IMG/VR virus record: IMGVR_UViG_3300044533_001575
Location: 1 to 28,565 of that record
DNA: 28,565 bases
Direction: 5' to 3' (one strand)
From: a virus
Both the position numbers and the translations under genes were made by a program. The number at the start of each line of letters is the position of its first letter. The stretch's first letter is position 1. The notes under the pieces were generated by a model. That model saw nothing but the letters and a program-made list of their open reading frames with translations. It searched no databases and was not told where the DNA came from. Below are positions 9,001-15,016 of this stretch, piece after piece.

Positions 9001-9830
9001 CGTCAGGAGCTACACCAGAAGAAATCGTTGCGGGTCAAATGAATCTTGAAGCGAAGCTAATGGCAGGACAAGGATTAGCTTTGCAAGCCTCACTTTTACC
9101 CTTACAGTCTCAACTATTGGATTTTTCCCAACAACAGGAAATCATGAGTTTAGACCAAAAACAAAAGCTAGACCGGATGCAAGCTAAGTCTGAACTAGCT
9201 AACACATTGCCAGAGGGAAGACAGAAAGCACAACTAAAGCAATCAATTATCAATGAAGCCTTGAGTGATGTTTTTGGTAAGAATGTTACCGATTGGAACT
9301 ATACCAGCGTCCTAGATCAAATTCAACGAGGTAATCAAGCCGACCTGAATAAATTAATTACAGGGAAGGATCGAAGGGTGATGCCTCGAAATATGGGATA
9401 TGTTTATACTGACTATGGGAAAGCCCCCGAAGTTCAGGGGTTAAACGTTCCATCAGATCACGAGGATCGAACCTCAATGAGACAACGATCAGGGTCGGTT
9501 TATATAGATTACGGGAAAGCCCCCGAAGTTCAAGGGTTAAACGTTCCATCAGATCGCTTTGATGAGATATTAAAAAAAATACAATCACTAAGCGATCCCA
9601 TTTCTCCTGACTTACGGATGGGGACACCTTCCGCACCAAGTCTTAGTATTGGCCAGACGGAGTACACTCGATTCCAACAATATGCTCAGAACGTAGAGAA
9701 TAACGTCAAGATGGAAGTGGGGGGGATAAAGATAACAGTTACTTCGCCGGGTGATGTTGGTAAAGACTTAGAACAGGAAATGTTAAATACTTTTGATCGG
9801 ATTATGGTGGAAGCTAAGAGACGGATGTAA
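3033..9830 (+). CDS. Tail tape measure protein, 2265 residues
   Basis: The start ATG has a strong GGGAGG site about 10 bases upstream. Residues about 215-480 carry the TP901-type tape measure core (helical, with a segment like TIQELSQTFGQASQVAKTAG followed by SIEDLAAATAVLTAQG, and later ATDDKISRFQKIANRFEE). Two hydrophobic stretches follow, near residues 495-550 and strongly at about 906-936 (LIIELAGGAITALGPIVPLG onward), a common feature of tape measures that may insert into the host membrane. A Gln/Glu/Lys-rich coiled coil runs from about residue 1370 to 2010. Near the C terminus a 19-residue segment (residues 2124-2142) is repeated at 2156-2174. I see no lysozyme or peptidase domain. At roughly 1.5 angstrom per residue the tail would be about 340 nm. 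It closes the plus-strand tail run. Confidence 0.95.
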   Translation: MADATASLKLGLIDDGFVAGVSSASTQLTNLQLASTAVSAALPLLEKGLRANATQYLLGSKNAELLATNLGKIVNSNKELGSLLGKASNVAFYAQQLSLLAKGASDAYATLNRIPETLEQMNRSGVSTDSIQGFMTLRDAISGSQVAVESFAQVAVAKLNAVESASARVGTILKSSTEFTESGTARRATATDLNKNRKQIQKLLRDKLDNTVTTTDALLGQYEVLSGGFTSEKTSQQVLESGSKLIGIAGAGGQAVDPTATLQLLTKTLRAYGLEASQANRVSAILNGTVENGITTIQELSQTFGQASQVAKTAGISIEDLAAATAVLTAQGTSTPVALTGIQALARSIIDKTPEAAKEIAKLRDKEGNRIRFDIREVQQKGLAKSVQDIFEATGGDQTKLAQILPDTLAYRTALGLNSNKGQDFTNVTANIKANANVTSLDEVFKGATDDKISRFQKIANRFEETIIQLGESLAPVFEPGLKYLEQASKLVANIPDPIKKAIGAYLSFQIQTKTVGLAFKQLSGAVISVLGNFALLRVINLVITGQLGKQAAVIKDLILQKKGLGAVVKQLLGLDQSRLLVTKEATDAIVKEGVIQKTVNAAREQTNNIIKKNIKGFVDQTEVVKNSGVVINSTKGKFAEFVEAIKGTTVGKKIEEITGKFSGQKAAIQELTKKTQEYFNTLKNTAGEGIEKIKSPQPSEMDRQVEAYAAKRRAEIEKNIPDSPDSFGEMLEVDPEAKRETRRRELLAERERRNKIRRQQRLDSLIPDTEGKTFGESFGIDLPFGDFAEIENREAKNKRRQLLEDIRTRRAARDAGVASVASNAVGDGLSFGDFLSGGGDAPRVDRDSLRDRAAGRGFGNLNRTRERSAIASRAIASQVSLFESLKSVSGSAFSAIGKGVKSSFGLIIELAGGAITALGPIVPLGLAIGAAFALAGKEIIHIFGGGTANKISKGIDEITKALKELEKESGKDGALLEFKANLVALSESNTGNADALDPLKNKLNELKEAGNLTSGQFATMSKAMQKAGEDGKVTAQELSILQNQIEAFRAGAPGEIEKGIGDRIGEVFSLEGLGKATNFIGNLNAAVITTLYNPWKGITTIDEANANREGDRLIKMQSKLRNEILNEVGDNTTDTIKQTKELNAGLFQTEEARKLASKGSQVQGVVLEKENKETNDLIKANELLISGYQSQQKERQKLLDETTDTGLKEQIKGQFDNAQNQIDNLQKRTEALKQAREQITKYYNETLPVLQQAVVASSVNPLEGNNALDDAFSVFKEKYIDKGKVFLKDVQQQRTEGQAVLDQILQNYDRNLLKSGDVANKVKDVLDKSFITLTKDGKQIKGSIFDIDTQKNLISQIAQFSSQATAERISQIELESSTAVTAGQLRQATEEDVIKKTSGLQQEKLGLQKKQLESEIELRLQYGIKVTDLENQLKQTNLEIAQAEFNEREKLIQKRLERQIQAMETEKTLISAQVAERGLSEEDAQTKMAGLQIKESKLRADELKRQLDQFKANGVKNVELENEYAQARNQIRGAEAKEKERLIQQELQEKIKSLDIEQLAVEVGLSERTTSEKSAQNAISKYRIDQEKLKLAELDRQLEELKSNGSKSVSLEQETAIARSRVRKMEADEKNRVEDLDFETQKKQLENENQRAGLRRQALESEYDLLQKQAQLVEAITSSRNQLADTESRYVQSQLQNQAKLTRDPLKQAEIELRIIKEREVDLVRTQKAELESLATRQKLADLDLKRQVFQIQSQKLEAESQAQILKFELERATRQKRSPEEIEAIKLQIQGNKQRTESLTQQLNLTGQQINQQGEINKNEQKRVRLTQQIESENAKIEKKLAKQKLIQEQIDKATKPFVLSQQQIQQGYDKQTAALEKQNTIFSFQKQLIEAKQRAISDRLGIVTSELGLASQLIVNDKQRQVLAQATATIKLKALDQQQKAEREVLLLNQQQAKVQQQIDAIKLKGQQAQNKAEVAQAQADLAKLEASGATPEEIVAGQMNLEAKLMAGQGLALQASLLPLQSQLLDFSQQQEIMSLDQKQKLDRMQAKSELANTLPEGRQKAQLKQSIINEALSDVFGKNVTDWNYTSVLDQIQRGNQADLNKLITGKDRRVMPRNMGYVYTDYGKAPEVQGLNVPSDHEDRTSMRQRSGSVYIDYGKAPEVQGLNVPSDRFDEILKKIQSLSDPISPDLRMGTPSAPSLSIGQTEYTRFQQYAQNVENNVKMEVGGIKITVTSPGDVGKDLEQEMLNTFDRIMVEAKRRM
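9402..9555 (+). repeat. Tandem-type direct repeat inside the tape measure gene (period 96 bp)
   Basis: Bases 9402-9459 and 9498-9555 match at about 53 of 58 positions, offset by 96 bp (32 codons, so in frame). Both copies encode a segment containing DYGKAPEVQGLNVPSD. The segment between the copies is unrelated, so this is either a duplication of a 32-codon unit with divergence of the linker, or an insertion between copies. Confidence 0.9.
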
Positions 9831-9877
9831 ATTGTTTTTATTAAATTGTATGTTCTATACTACAACTTAATAAAAAA

Positions 9878-9886
9878 TGATATAAT
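9878..9886 (+). promoter_or_regulatory. Extended -10 promoter TGATATAAT
   Basis: TATAAT (9881-9886) is preceded by TG one base away, an extended -10 element. No good -35 box is seen. The same nine bases occur at 25370-25378, also shortly before a structured leader and a regulator-like gene. Confidence 0.6.
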
Positions 9887-9899
9887 TAATAATAACAAA

Positions 9900-9930
9900 A
9901 CCCCTCGCGGTGCGCTTAACACCCAGGGGT
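9900..9930 (+). ncRNA. Structured leader, copy A
   Basis: ACCCCT (9900-9905) pairs with AGGGGT (9925-9930). Inside, an unpaired CGCG (9906-9909) precedes GTG (9910-9912), which pairs with CAC (9920-9922) across loop CGCTTAA, and an unpaired CC (9923-9924) closes the other side. The ribosome binding site AAGGA (9944-9948) lies in the loop of a second hairpin, ACTATT/AATAGT (9938-9954). Alternatively the loop CTTAA (9915-9919) can pair with TTAAG (9942-9946) and mask it. There is no U-tract, so it is not an ordinary terminator. The geometry matches the element at 25392-25421, with compensatory changes. Confidence 0.6.
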
Positions 9931-9957
9931 AGTAACTACTATTAAGGAAATAGTCAC

Positions 9958-10500
9958 ATGGATAATATTACCAGAGCCGAACGTTCTACAGTTAAATTTT
10001 GTGAGGGTGTCGAAGTCGATGGGTATTTATTGCCGTCCGGTGAGTTTAGGGTTGGCAAAATTTCGACTGCGCTGGCACTGGGATACGGAAAAGATTGGGT
10101 AACTCGGACTATAAACGGGGTCGCATCGGGCAAAGGTAAAGACGCTGAAACCCTTACCCAGTGGGGATTTAGTGGGGTCGCATCCCCTGTAGAAATCACT
10201 GGATCGGCTAGAGGGACTACAATCTCGGAAACTATCAGCTTAAAAGATTTTCGGCAATTGATTAGATTAGCTGCAAAGAGAGGTAAACCACAAGCTGAAG
10301 CGTTACTGGATGCCCTGTTAGACGTGGGGATTGAGGATTGGTTTAGATTGGCTTTCGGTCAAGAGCAACTTACCCTAGAGGAAAAGCGCAATAGATTTTA
10401 TAAAGCATACGCGGCGACTATTGACTGGTTACTTGAGGATAGGCAGGAATTGAGATTGATTGAGGATCAAGAATTATTTTTAGCTGGCAACTGGAATTAA
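9958..10500 (+). CDS. Putative phage regulatory/antirepressor-like protein
   Basis: This is a 180-residue protein starting at the ATG 9 bases after AAGGA. Its first part reads as a small domain around LLPSGEFRVGKISTALALGY and TRTINGVASG, like the N-terminal 'option' part of phage antirepressors that reuse host-type DNA-binding folds. The second part (LKDFRQLIRLAAKRGKPQAE, then LLDALLDVGIEDWFRLAFG) resembles the C-terminal helical region seen in cyanobacterial phage-associated regulators. I see no enzyme motif, signal peptide or membrane segment. It follows the tape measure gene after a 127-bp gap and has its own promoter and structured leader, so it is probably expressed separately from the tail genes. 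The family assignment is by general resemblance only; hypothetical protein is the safe alternative. Confidence 0.5.
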   Translation: MDNITRAERSTVKFCEGVEVDGYLLPSGEFRVGKISTALALGYGKDWVTRTINGVASGKGKDAETLTQWGFSGVASPVEITGSARGTTISETISLKDFRQLIRLAAKRGKPQAEALLDALLDVGIEDWFRLAFGQEQLTLEEKRNRFYKAYAATIDWLLEDRQELRLIEDQELFLAGNWN

Positions 10501-10512
10501 GCATTTAAAAAG

Positions 10513-10532
10513 GCACGGATTTAACCCCGTGC
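10513..10532. terminator. Hairpin between convergent genes
   Basis: GCACGG (10513-10518) and CCGTGC (10527-10532) form a 6-bp GC-rich stem with an 8-base loop. A U-rich stretch (ACCTATTTTAT) follows on the plus strand and an A-rich stretch precedes it, so it could end transcripts from both the plus gene ending at 10500 and the minus gene ending at 10574. Confidence 0.6.
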
Positions 10533-10573
10533 ACCTATTTTATGGATTGAAATAATAAAGACAATCCCAACAA

Positions 10574-13500
10574 TTATAAGAAAGTTGATGGCGGGATTAA
10601 TCGAGATGGGACATTCTCTAATTCAAAAACCCCTTGAGCTCCGAACAAAGGATCTAGCCAAACCTCCAAAGGATAGCCTGTGCCTAACTTGTCTCTATCT
10701 GTGGCACTGTTAGGGATTAATTCTTGATCTAATACAAAATCAATCTCAATCGGATATCCCACGCTAAGGGTCATCGTCCCTGTGGCAAAAGGTTTATTAT
10801 TCAGGTTGCCTTGAAAAACGATGGTAGAAGATATAGATAGAATCCTGCGCTTGCGTCTTTCCCCATTAACAAAATAGGTTAGCCGATCACCTGGACGCAT
10901 CGAGGGATTAAAAAAAGTGGTGAAGTTTTCCGTGTAACTGTTCCGAGCGTTCTCTATATCCAGATTGGTTTTAATTGCCGTCCTGACTTCCCCTAGAGTT
11001 TTGGCATAAGGAAAGCTCATTGACCCCGATACTAATTGGTCAAAAGGTGTTTTGTCCGGTGCTGATGGTGTCCAGACTTTATAACGGTATCTCTTAGGAT
11101 CGGATTGGTTTTGCTTTTCCTCTGTTTCTGCCGGGTTCTCCTCCTCTACCCGCTCCCAGATTGGAGGTAGTCGTCTTGATGATTCCGGTCTACCTTCAAC
11201 TTCCTCTGTTTTGTTTTCTGCAATCTGAGAGCCAAATCCCGACCCATTCCCCCCTGTTGATGATGATTTTGTATAGGCAATAAAAGTATCTTTTTCGCTA
11301 TCTCCAGTATTCCTATATCCCGGCGTGTTTAAACTTCGATTAATTTTTACCTTGTAGGATTCAGAGGTTTCCGAGCCTGTAGTTAAAGGGGGAAATTCTG
11401 GCTTTTCCTTTTCGTTATTGGGTTTCTTCTGATTAAATTCTCTGATTGCGGGATTCCTGGGATCTTCCATTGATGCCATAGCCCTAACTATTTTACTCCT
11501 AGCTGTAACAATATAAGGTTGTTGAAACGTCCTGTCTATTGCTGCCAATCGTCGGCTCGTTCCGTCTGGCATACACCACTTAACCTCATCAACACCCTGA
11601 ACCGCCGCGTCTTTGTAATATTTATCCATTGGCTCATGATAGTAAGTCTCCCTCTCAAAGATAGAAATTCGCTGCGGGGTATAGGCTTTTCCTGCTAATT
11701 CCTTAGTCATTCGGTCGGCTTCGGTGGCTTTGTCTCCTAGTTCGCTATATCGTTGTTGAGATGAGAGTGTGGGATATTGTTCCGTTGGATCGGCTTCTGA
11801 ATCTGAAACATTAATTTCTGGCTCCGTAGCGAAAACGTGAAACCGCCATCCTGTTTTTTGATAACCCAAATATAAGCCTTCATAAGCGGTTTCTCCCTGA
11901 CTATAAGAATGTTGGGTTGTAGTTTCTTCTATTATTTGCCAAAACCCTCTAACGTCAACTTTCTTTAACTTCCAAACGCCCTGATTGTATTCGTAAATAT
12001 CCTTAGCTAACGGCCCATTGAAAGCATATTTTTGTTCTGTAACTTGAAACTCAAAACCATCAATAGTTTTAATCTCTCGTTTAACCTTGACGTAGTTTTG
12101 TCCAGACTTCCAGAAGGAAACCGACAAATCATTAATATTAACTGAATTAGGCGGTGTAGCTGCTATATCAGGGTCTTCTGTCCTTTGCTCATATTTGCGC
12201 TGTCTCATTCGGTATTCTGGCAGTGTAGGCGCTCTATTCCCTTGATTTTCCTCCTTCTGTTCCTGGAACTTTTCAAGAAATTCTCCCGTGACTTCTTGCT
12301 TCGGCCATATATAAGAAGCCCCATAAATATTAGTTACATCTTCATTCTTTAAGGTAATAGTCTGTTTGGGTGTGATACTGTTTGGCAATCCCACAATAAT
12401 TTCCTGTTGAAAGGCGGAATTAGGGGTAAGCGATCGCTGTTTACCTGTGGAACAGTTAACAGAAATTGCCGATAAAACATCCGTTTCTTGTAATAGCCAT
12501 TCCTTTGTTGAGTCCCATTTTTTGCAGTAGACAGTATCAGAGTCCGATAAATCTAAAAAACAATTATTCTGTCTTAACCTCGATTGAATTTCACTCCGTG
12601 GTATTCTCCCTTCCTCTGGACTAACATCATTGGGGACTGGTATTTCCCCCTCCATTCCTGATAACTTCCCCCCAGCTTCACTGCAAAGCCACGTTAACGT
12701 TCTTGATTCAGCTAATTTACTTTCGGGTTGCGATGGGCTGTTAGTTAAGCATTCAGGGTCAACACCTGAGCTGAGTGAGAAAGCATGGTAAGAAATCTTC
12801 CAATCCCCAGAATAGAGAATAGGTGACAGTCCATCCAGAGGATCATTGTCATTGTACTTTCTGGGAACCAAAGGAACCTCTGTATCAAGCCACCAATGGG
12901 GATCTGTTAAGGAAATTGAAACCTCTATTTTTGGGTGCGATAACTCCGATCTCATCTTTTCATTAATCTCTAGCCCATCCACTCGCCACCCAATCCCGAA
13001 CGCTTCAAACTTTGCGCCCCGGCATAAATGTTTCAAAACTAAACTCTTATAACTAAACCAAGTCTCGAAACTCATCTGTCCGTTTTGAGATTGTTCTAAG
13101 GATGTGGAATAACTGAACTGACCCAATAAAGGCAACCATTGTAAAACCGTTGGCAACTTATCTATATAGTCAGTATCGTAATTAATATTAGATGTGTTGT
13201 TGACAACCGATATCTTAATGGGTGTAGTATTTGCTGTTACCTTAACTCCCGATACCTGTACAGCTAAATTTTGCGGGGCTGTGAGGATGGTTTTGGCTAA
13301 AGACTGAACAGGAATAAAGGTTAATTCTTGGGATGTAGAATTGTAAACCGCTTGACCCTGTACCAAGTCTCCAGCAAGTGTTTCGGGCGGTTTGACCGTG
13401 TAGCTAATCCCACCAATATAGACACTCGTAGCACTGCTATAGTTTGGGACTGATACGGTTACGGGGTTGGCAGGGGATGTGACTTGAATATATTTTGGTT

Positions 13501-13813
13501 CTGAGTATTGAGCGATCGCCACCTGTTGAGTATAGGGATTATAAATAAATTCATCCGGTGCGAGTTGTGCCGTGTCTACTGATTCCGATAATTGGTAAAC
13601 CTTATTATTGACAACAACTGAGACAATCTTCTGACTTTGAGGTGTAGGGATAATTAAAACCGGATCGGTCGTGGGACTTACTGCTACAATAGAAACATCA
13701 TCTTTAACTAATATTTCCTTACTTAACCCGTCGGGAACTCCCAAGGATAAACCAAAAGCACCGGACTGTTTAGTATTTAGATTTAATTGCGGGGTGTTTA
13801 ATTTTAAGTACAT
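10574..13813 (-). CDS. Large putative tail-tip/hub structural protein, 1079 residues
   Basis: The protein is long and beta-rich, without signal peptide, membrane segment or enzyme motif. The N terminus holds two related beta units, about residues 42-102 and 106-168, each with a Val-rich strand, a VNNKVYQL or IGGISYTV strand and a 'YN..T..' turn. Residues about 230-330 (MSFETWFSYKSLVLKHLCRG, then FEAFGIGWRVDGLEI, then DPHWWLD) and the C-terminal part (NPSMRPGDRLTYFVNG, then RRILSIS, then MTLSVGYPIEID) have the look of the beta-barrel hub domains of phage tail tips, where an RPGD turn precedes a strand and 'I.si' follows. Size and position after the tape measure agree with a tail-tip role, but it is on the opposite strand. 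A TATAAT on its strand only 6 bases before the ATG suggests a leaderless transcript. The function is inferred. Confidence 0.5.
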   Translation of the reverse strand: MYLKLNTPQLNLNTKQSGAFGLSLGVPDGLSKEILVKDDVSIVAVSPTTDPVLIIPTPQSQKIVSVVVNNKVYQLSESVDTAQLAPDEFIYNPYTQQVAIAQYSEPKYIQVTSPANPVTVSVPNYSSATSVYIGGISYTVKPPETLAGDLVQGQAVYNSTSQELTFIPVQSLAKTILTAPQNLAVQVSGVKVTANTTPIKISVVNNTSNINYDTDYIDKLPTVLQWLPLLGQFSYSTSLEQSQNGQMSFETWFSYKSLVLKHLCRGAKFEAFGIGWRVDGLEINEKMRSELSHPKIEVSISLTDPHWWLDTEVPLVPRKYNDNDPLDGLSPILYSGDWKISYHAFSLSSGVDPECLTNSPSQPESKLAESRTLTWLCSEAGGKLSGMEGEIPVPNDVSPEEGRIPRSEIQSRLRQNNCFLDLSDSDTVYCKKWDSTKEWLLQETDVLSAISVNCSTGKQRSLTPNSAFQQEIIVGLPNSITPKQTITLKNEDVTNIYGASYIWPKQEVTGEFLEKFQEQKEENQGNRAPTLPEYRMRQRKYEQRTEDPDIAATPPNSVNINDLSVSFWKSGQNYVKVKREIKTIDGFEFQVTEQKYAFNGPLAKDIYEYNQGVWKLKKVDVRGFWQIIEETTTQHSYSQGETAYEGLYLGYQKTGWRFHVFATEPEINVSDSEADPTEQYPTLSSQQRYSELGDKATEADRMTKELAGKAYTPQRISIFERETYYHEPMDKYYKDAAVQGVDEVKWCMPDGTSRRLAAIDRTFQQPYIVTARSKIVRAMASMEDPRNPAIREFNQKKPNNEKEKPEFPPLTTGSETSESYKVKINRSLNTPGYRNTGDSEKDTFIAYTKSSSTGGNGSGFGSQIAENKTEEVEGRPESSRRLPPIWERVEEENPAETEEKQNQSDPKRYRYKVWTPSAPDKTPFDQLVSGSMSFPYAKTLGEVRTAIKTNLDIENARNSYTENFTTFFNPSMRPGDRLTYFVNGERRKRRILSISSTIVFQGNLNNKPFATGTMTLSVGYPIEIDFVLDQELIPNSATDRDKLGTGYPLEVWLDPLFGAQGVFELENVPSRLIPPSTFL

Positions 13814-13852
13814 AATATTATTATAAATTCATAAGTCTATTCTAATTATAAT
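13814..13852. promoter_or_regulatory. Divergent promoter region
   Basis: This 39-bp AT-rich gap separates two divergent genes. On the minus strand TATAAT occupies 13825-13820, 6 bases before the ATG at 13813. On the plus strand TATAAA at 13822-13827 would give a short leader to the ATG at 13853. No -35 boxes are evident, and the two elements overlap, so the two directions may compete. Confidence 0.45.
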
Positions 13853-14434
13853 ATGGCTGTAATCACTGGCAAGTTAATTTTTGAAACTCCATCCTCAATC
13901 AAAGATAAATATTATGAAGCCCTGACCTGGAGGGATGGCGACGGTGCAATCCGTAAATCCTACTTTAACGACAGTGGAAACCTAGAGTTAATGATTCCGG
14001 GTGACAAGTATCAAGAGAACCCCAACCCGTCCCCCGGCTCCGTATCTAATCGCTTCGGCGGTGACTGGGTACAAGTTAGTAATATCCGGTTTGGCTTCTC
14101 GATTGACGTGATTGAAGAAATGGCAGAATTGCGTTTTATCTTTCAGGAATTAAGGCGTTACCAAGGGGCAACTATTCAAAGCAGTAAATCATTTAGGGCT
14201 TTAAGGGTTTGGGATTATGTAGGGTTTGATATTGCTGATTATGCCGCGGGCGTTACAGAGCGTCATGTTAAAATATTAGGGATAGAACCTCAAGGGGGAT
14301 CGGGCGTGATGCAAAAAGGATCTCAACAGTGTGTTAGTGGTAGTGTAACTAATACCCCCGACAGTCCCAGACGGTTTTTAGGGCAACCATTTAAAGTTAC
14401 ATTTGAGGAGTTTGGACACCGTGAAACCTATTAA
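13853..14434 (+). CDS. Unknown phage protein, possibly virion-associated
   Basis: This 193-residue protein is rich in beta-prone segments (KLIFETP, WVQVSNIRFGFSIDV, FKVTFEEFG) with a helix around EMAELRFIFQELRRYQGA. There is no membrane segment, signal peptide or catalytic motif. The ATG at 13853 has no Shine-Dalgarno sequence and lies close to TATAAA, so translation from a short or leaderless message is likely. It is divergent from the putative tail-tip gene and leads a three-gene run whose members overlap or nearly touch. The phrase 'WVQVSNIRFGFSIDVIEEM' and the loop-rich Gly/Ser C-terminal half would suit a structural protein such as a distal tail component, but I do not recognise the family. 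Confidence 0.5.
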   Translation: MAVITGKLIFETPSSIKDKYYEALTWRDGDGAIRKSYFNDSGNLELMIPGDKYQENPNPSPGSVSNRFGGDWVQVSNIRFGFSIDVIEEMAELRFIFQELRRYQGATIQSSKSFRALRVWDYVGFDIADYAAGVTERHVKILGIEPQGGSGVMQKGSQQCVSGSVTNTPDSPRRFLGQPFKVTFEEFGHRETY

Positions 14435-14438
14435 TGTC

Positions 14439-14648
14439 ATGACAGAAATAAAAGGAAAATATCAAATTTCATTATGTAGAGGTCAAAACTGTTGCCCTCA
14501 GTTAATCATTGAGAATGGTAAGTATATTATTACCGATGATTCCGGCGGGAGGGTTGTACTGGATAAAAGTAATATTGACGAATTAATTAATCAGTATCAG
14601 GAATTTCAGGATTTAAAATCACTCAAGGAATGGTCGTTAGGTAAATAA
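14439..14648 (+). CDS. Small Cys-containing hypothetical protein
   Basis: The protein has 69 residues from the ATG at 14439, 4 bases after the preceding stop. Upstream in-frame starts (GTG 14421, TTG 14403) overlap the previous gene; GTG 14421 has GAGGAG about 10 bases upstream and is a fair alternative. The N-terminal part contains a compact Cys cluster (CRGQNCC) and beta strands (LIIENGKYIITDD, GRVVLD), ending in an acidic/amphipathic helix. Three cysteines are too few for a standard zinc ribbon. The stop overlaps the next ATG by one base, so the two are translationally coupled. Function unknown. Confidence 0.6.
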   Translation: MTEIKGKYQISLCRGQNCCPQLIIENGKYIITDDSGGRVVLDKSNIDELINQYQEFQDLKSLKEWSLGK

Positions 14649-14959
14649 TGCTATCTGATTTAATTGTTTTCCTATTACTGTCTCTCGGTTTGCGGTGGTT
14701 TATTTTTAAGCACTCCCTACTCTATCCTGTTCGGGTGTGGCTTGAAAGCTCCAAGGCACAGTCATTCTTTAGTAAATTATTTCAATGCCCCTACTGCCAA
14801 ACCTTTGAGGCTTCTGTTATTGTGTATCTGGTACTCATGCCATTTTCACCTGCTATTGGGTTTCTAGCAGGTTTATTTAATGGCTATGTTGCGATCGCAG
14901 TTGAAAACTTAATTGAATCCCAAATTGATAAGTTTGAGGCAAGAAACGAAAACAAATAA
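14648..14959 (+). CDS. Small membrane protein with CPYC motif (DUF1360-like)
   Basis: This 103-residue protein begins with a hydrophobic segment (residues about 5-25) and has a longer one at about 54-80 (VIVYLVLMPFSPAIGFLAGL). Between them lies FQCPYCQTFEAS. A membrane protein of this size with a CPYC placed just before a transmembrane segment resembles the DUF1360 family found in phages and in Bacillus spore-related loci, whose role is unknown. The CPYC could be a redox-active dithiol or half of a metal site. It overlaps the preceding stop by one base. A signal-anchor orientation is likely for the first segment. The similarity is from motif and topology only. Confidence 0.55.
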   Translation: MLSDLIVFLLLSLGLRWFIFKHSLLYPVRVWLESSKAQSFFSKLFQCPYCQTFEASVIVYLVLMPFSPAIGFLAGLFNGYVAIAVENLIESQIDKFEARNENK

Positions 14960-15016
14960 AAAAGTAAGTGCGCTGCAAACGGTTAGGTTGAAATTGCTGC
15001 ATAAAAAGTTAGGGAT

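Noticed and set aside
9358-9639. Minus-strand reading frame with a repeated DLMERLT-type segment
   Set aside because: It is the reverse complement of the 96-bp repeat in the tape measure gene and has no start signal of its own.
9900-9930. Intrinsic terminator for the tape measure transcript
   Set aside because: There is no U-tract after the stem, a -10 box lies just upstream, and the same fold recurs before another gene start at 25392. A leader element fits better.
9900-9957. Known glutamine riboswitch (glnA / downstream-peptide type) common in cyanobacteria and cyanophages
   Set aside because: The conserved GACGGAAGUAG-like segment of that family, as I remember it, is absent from both leaders.
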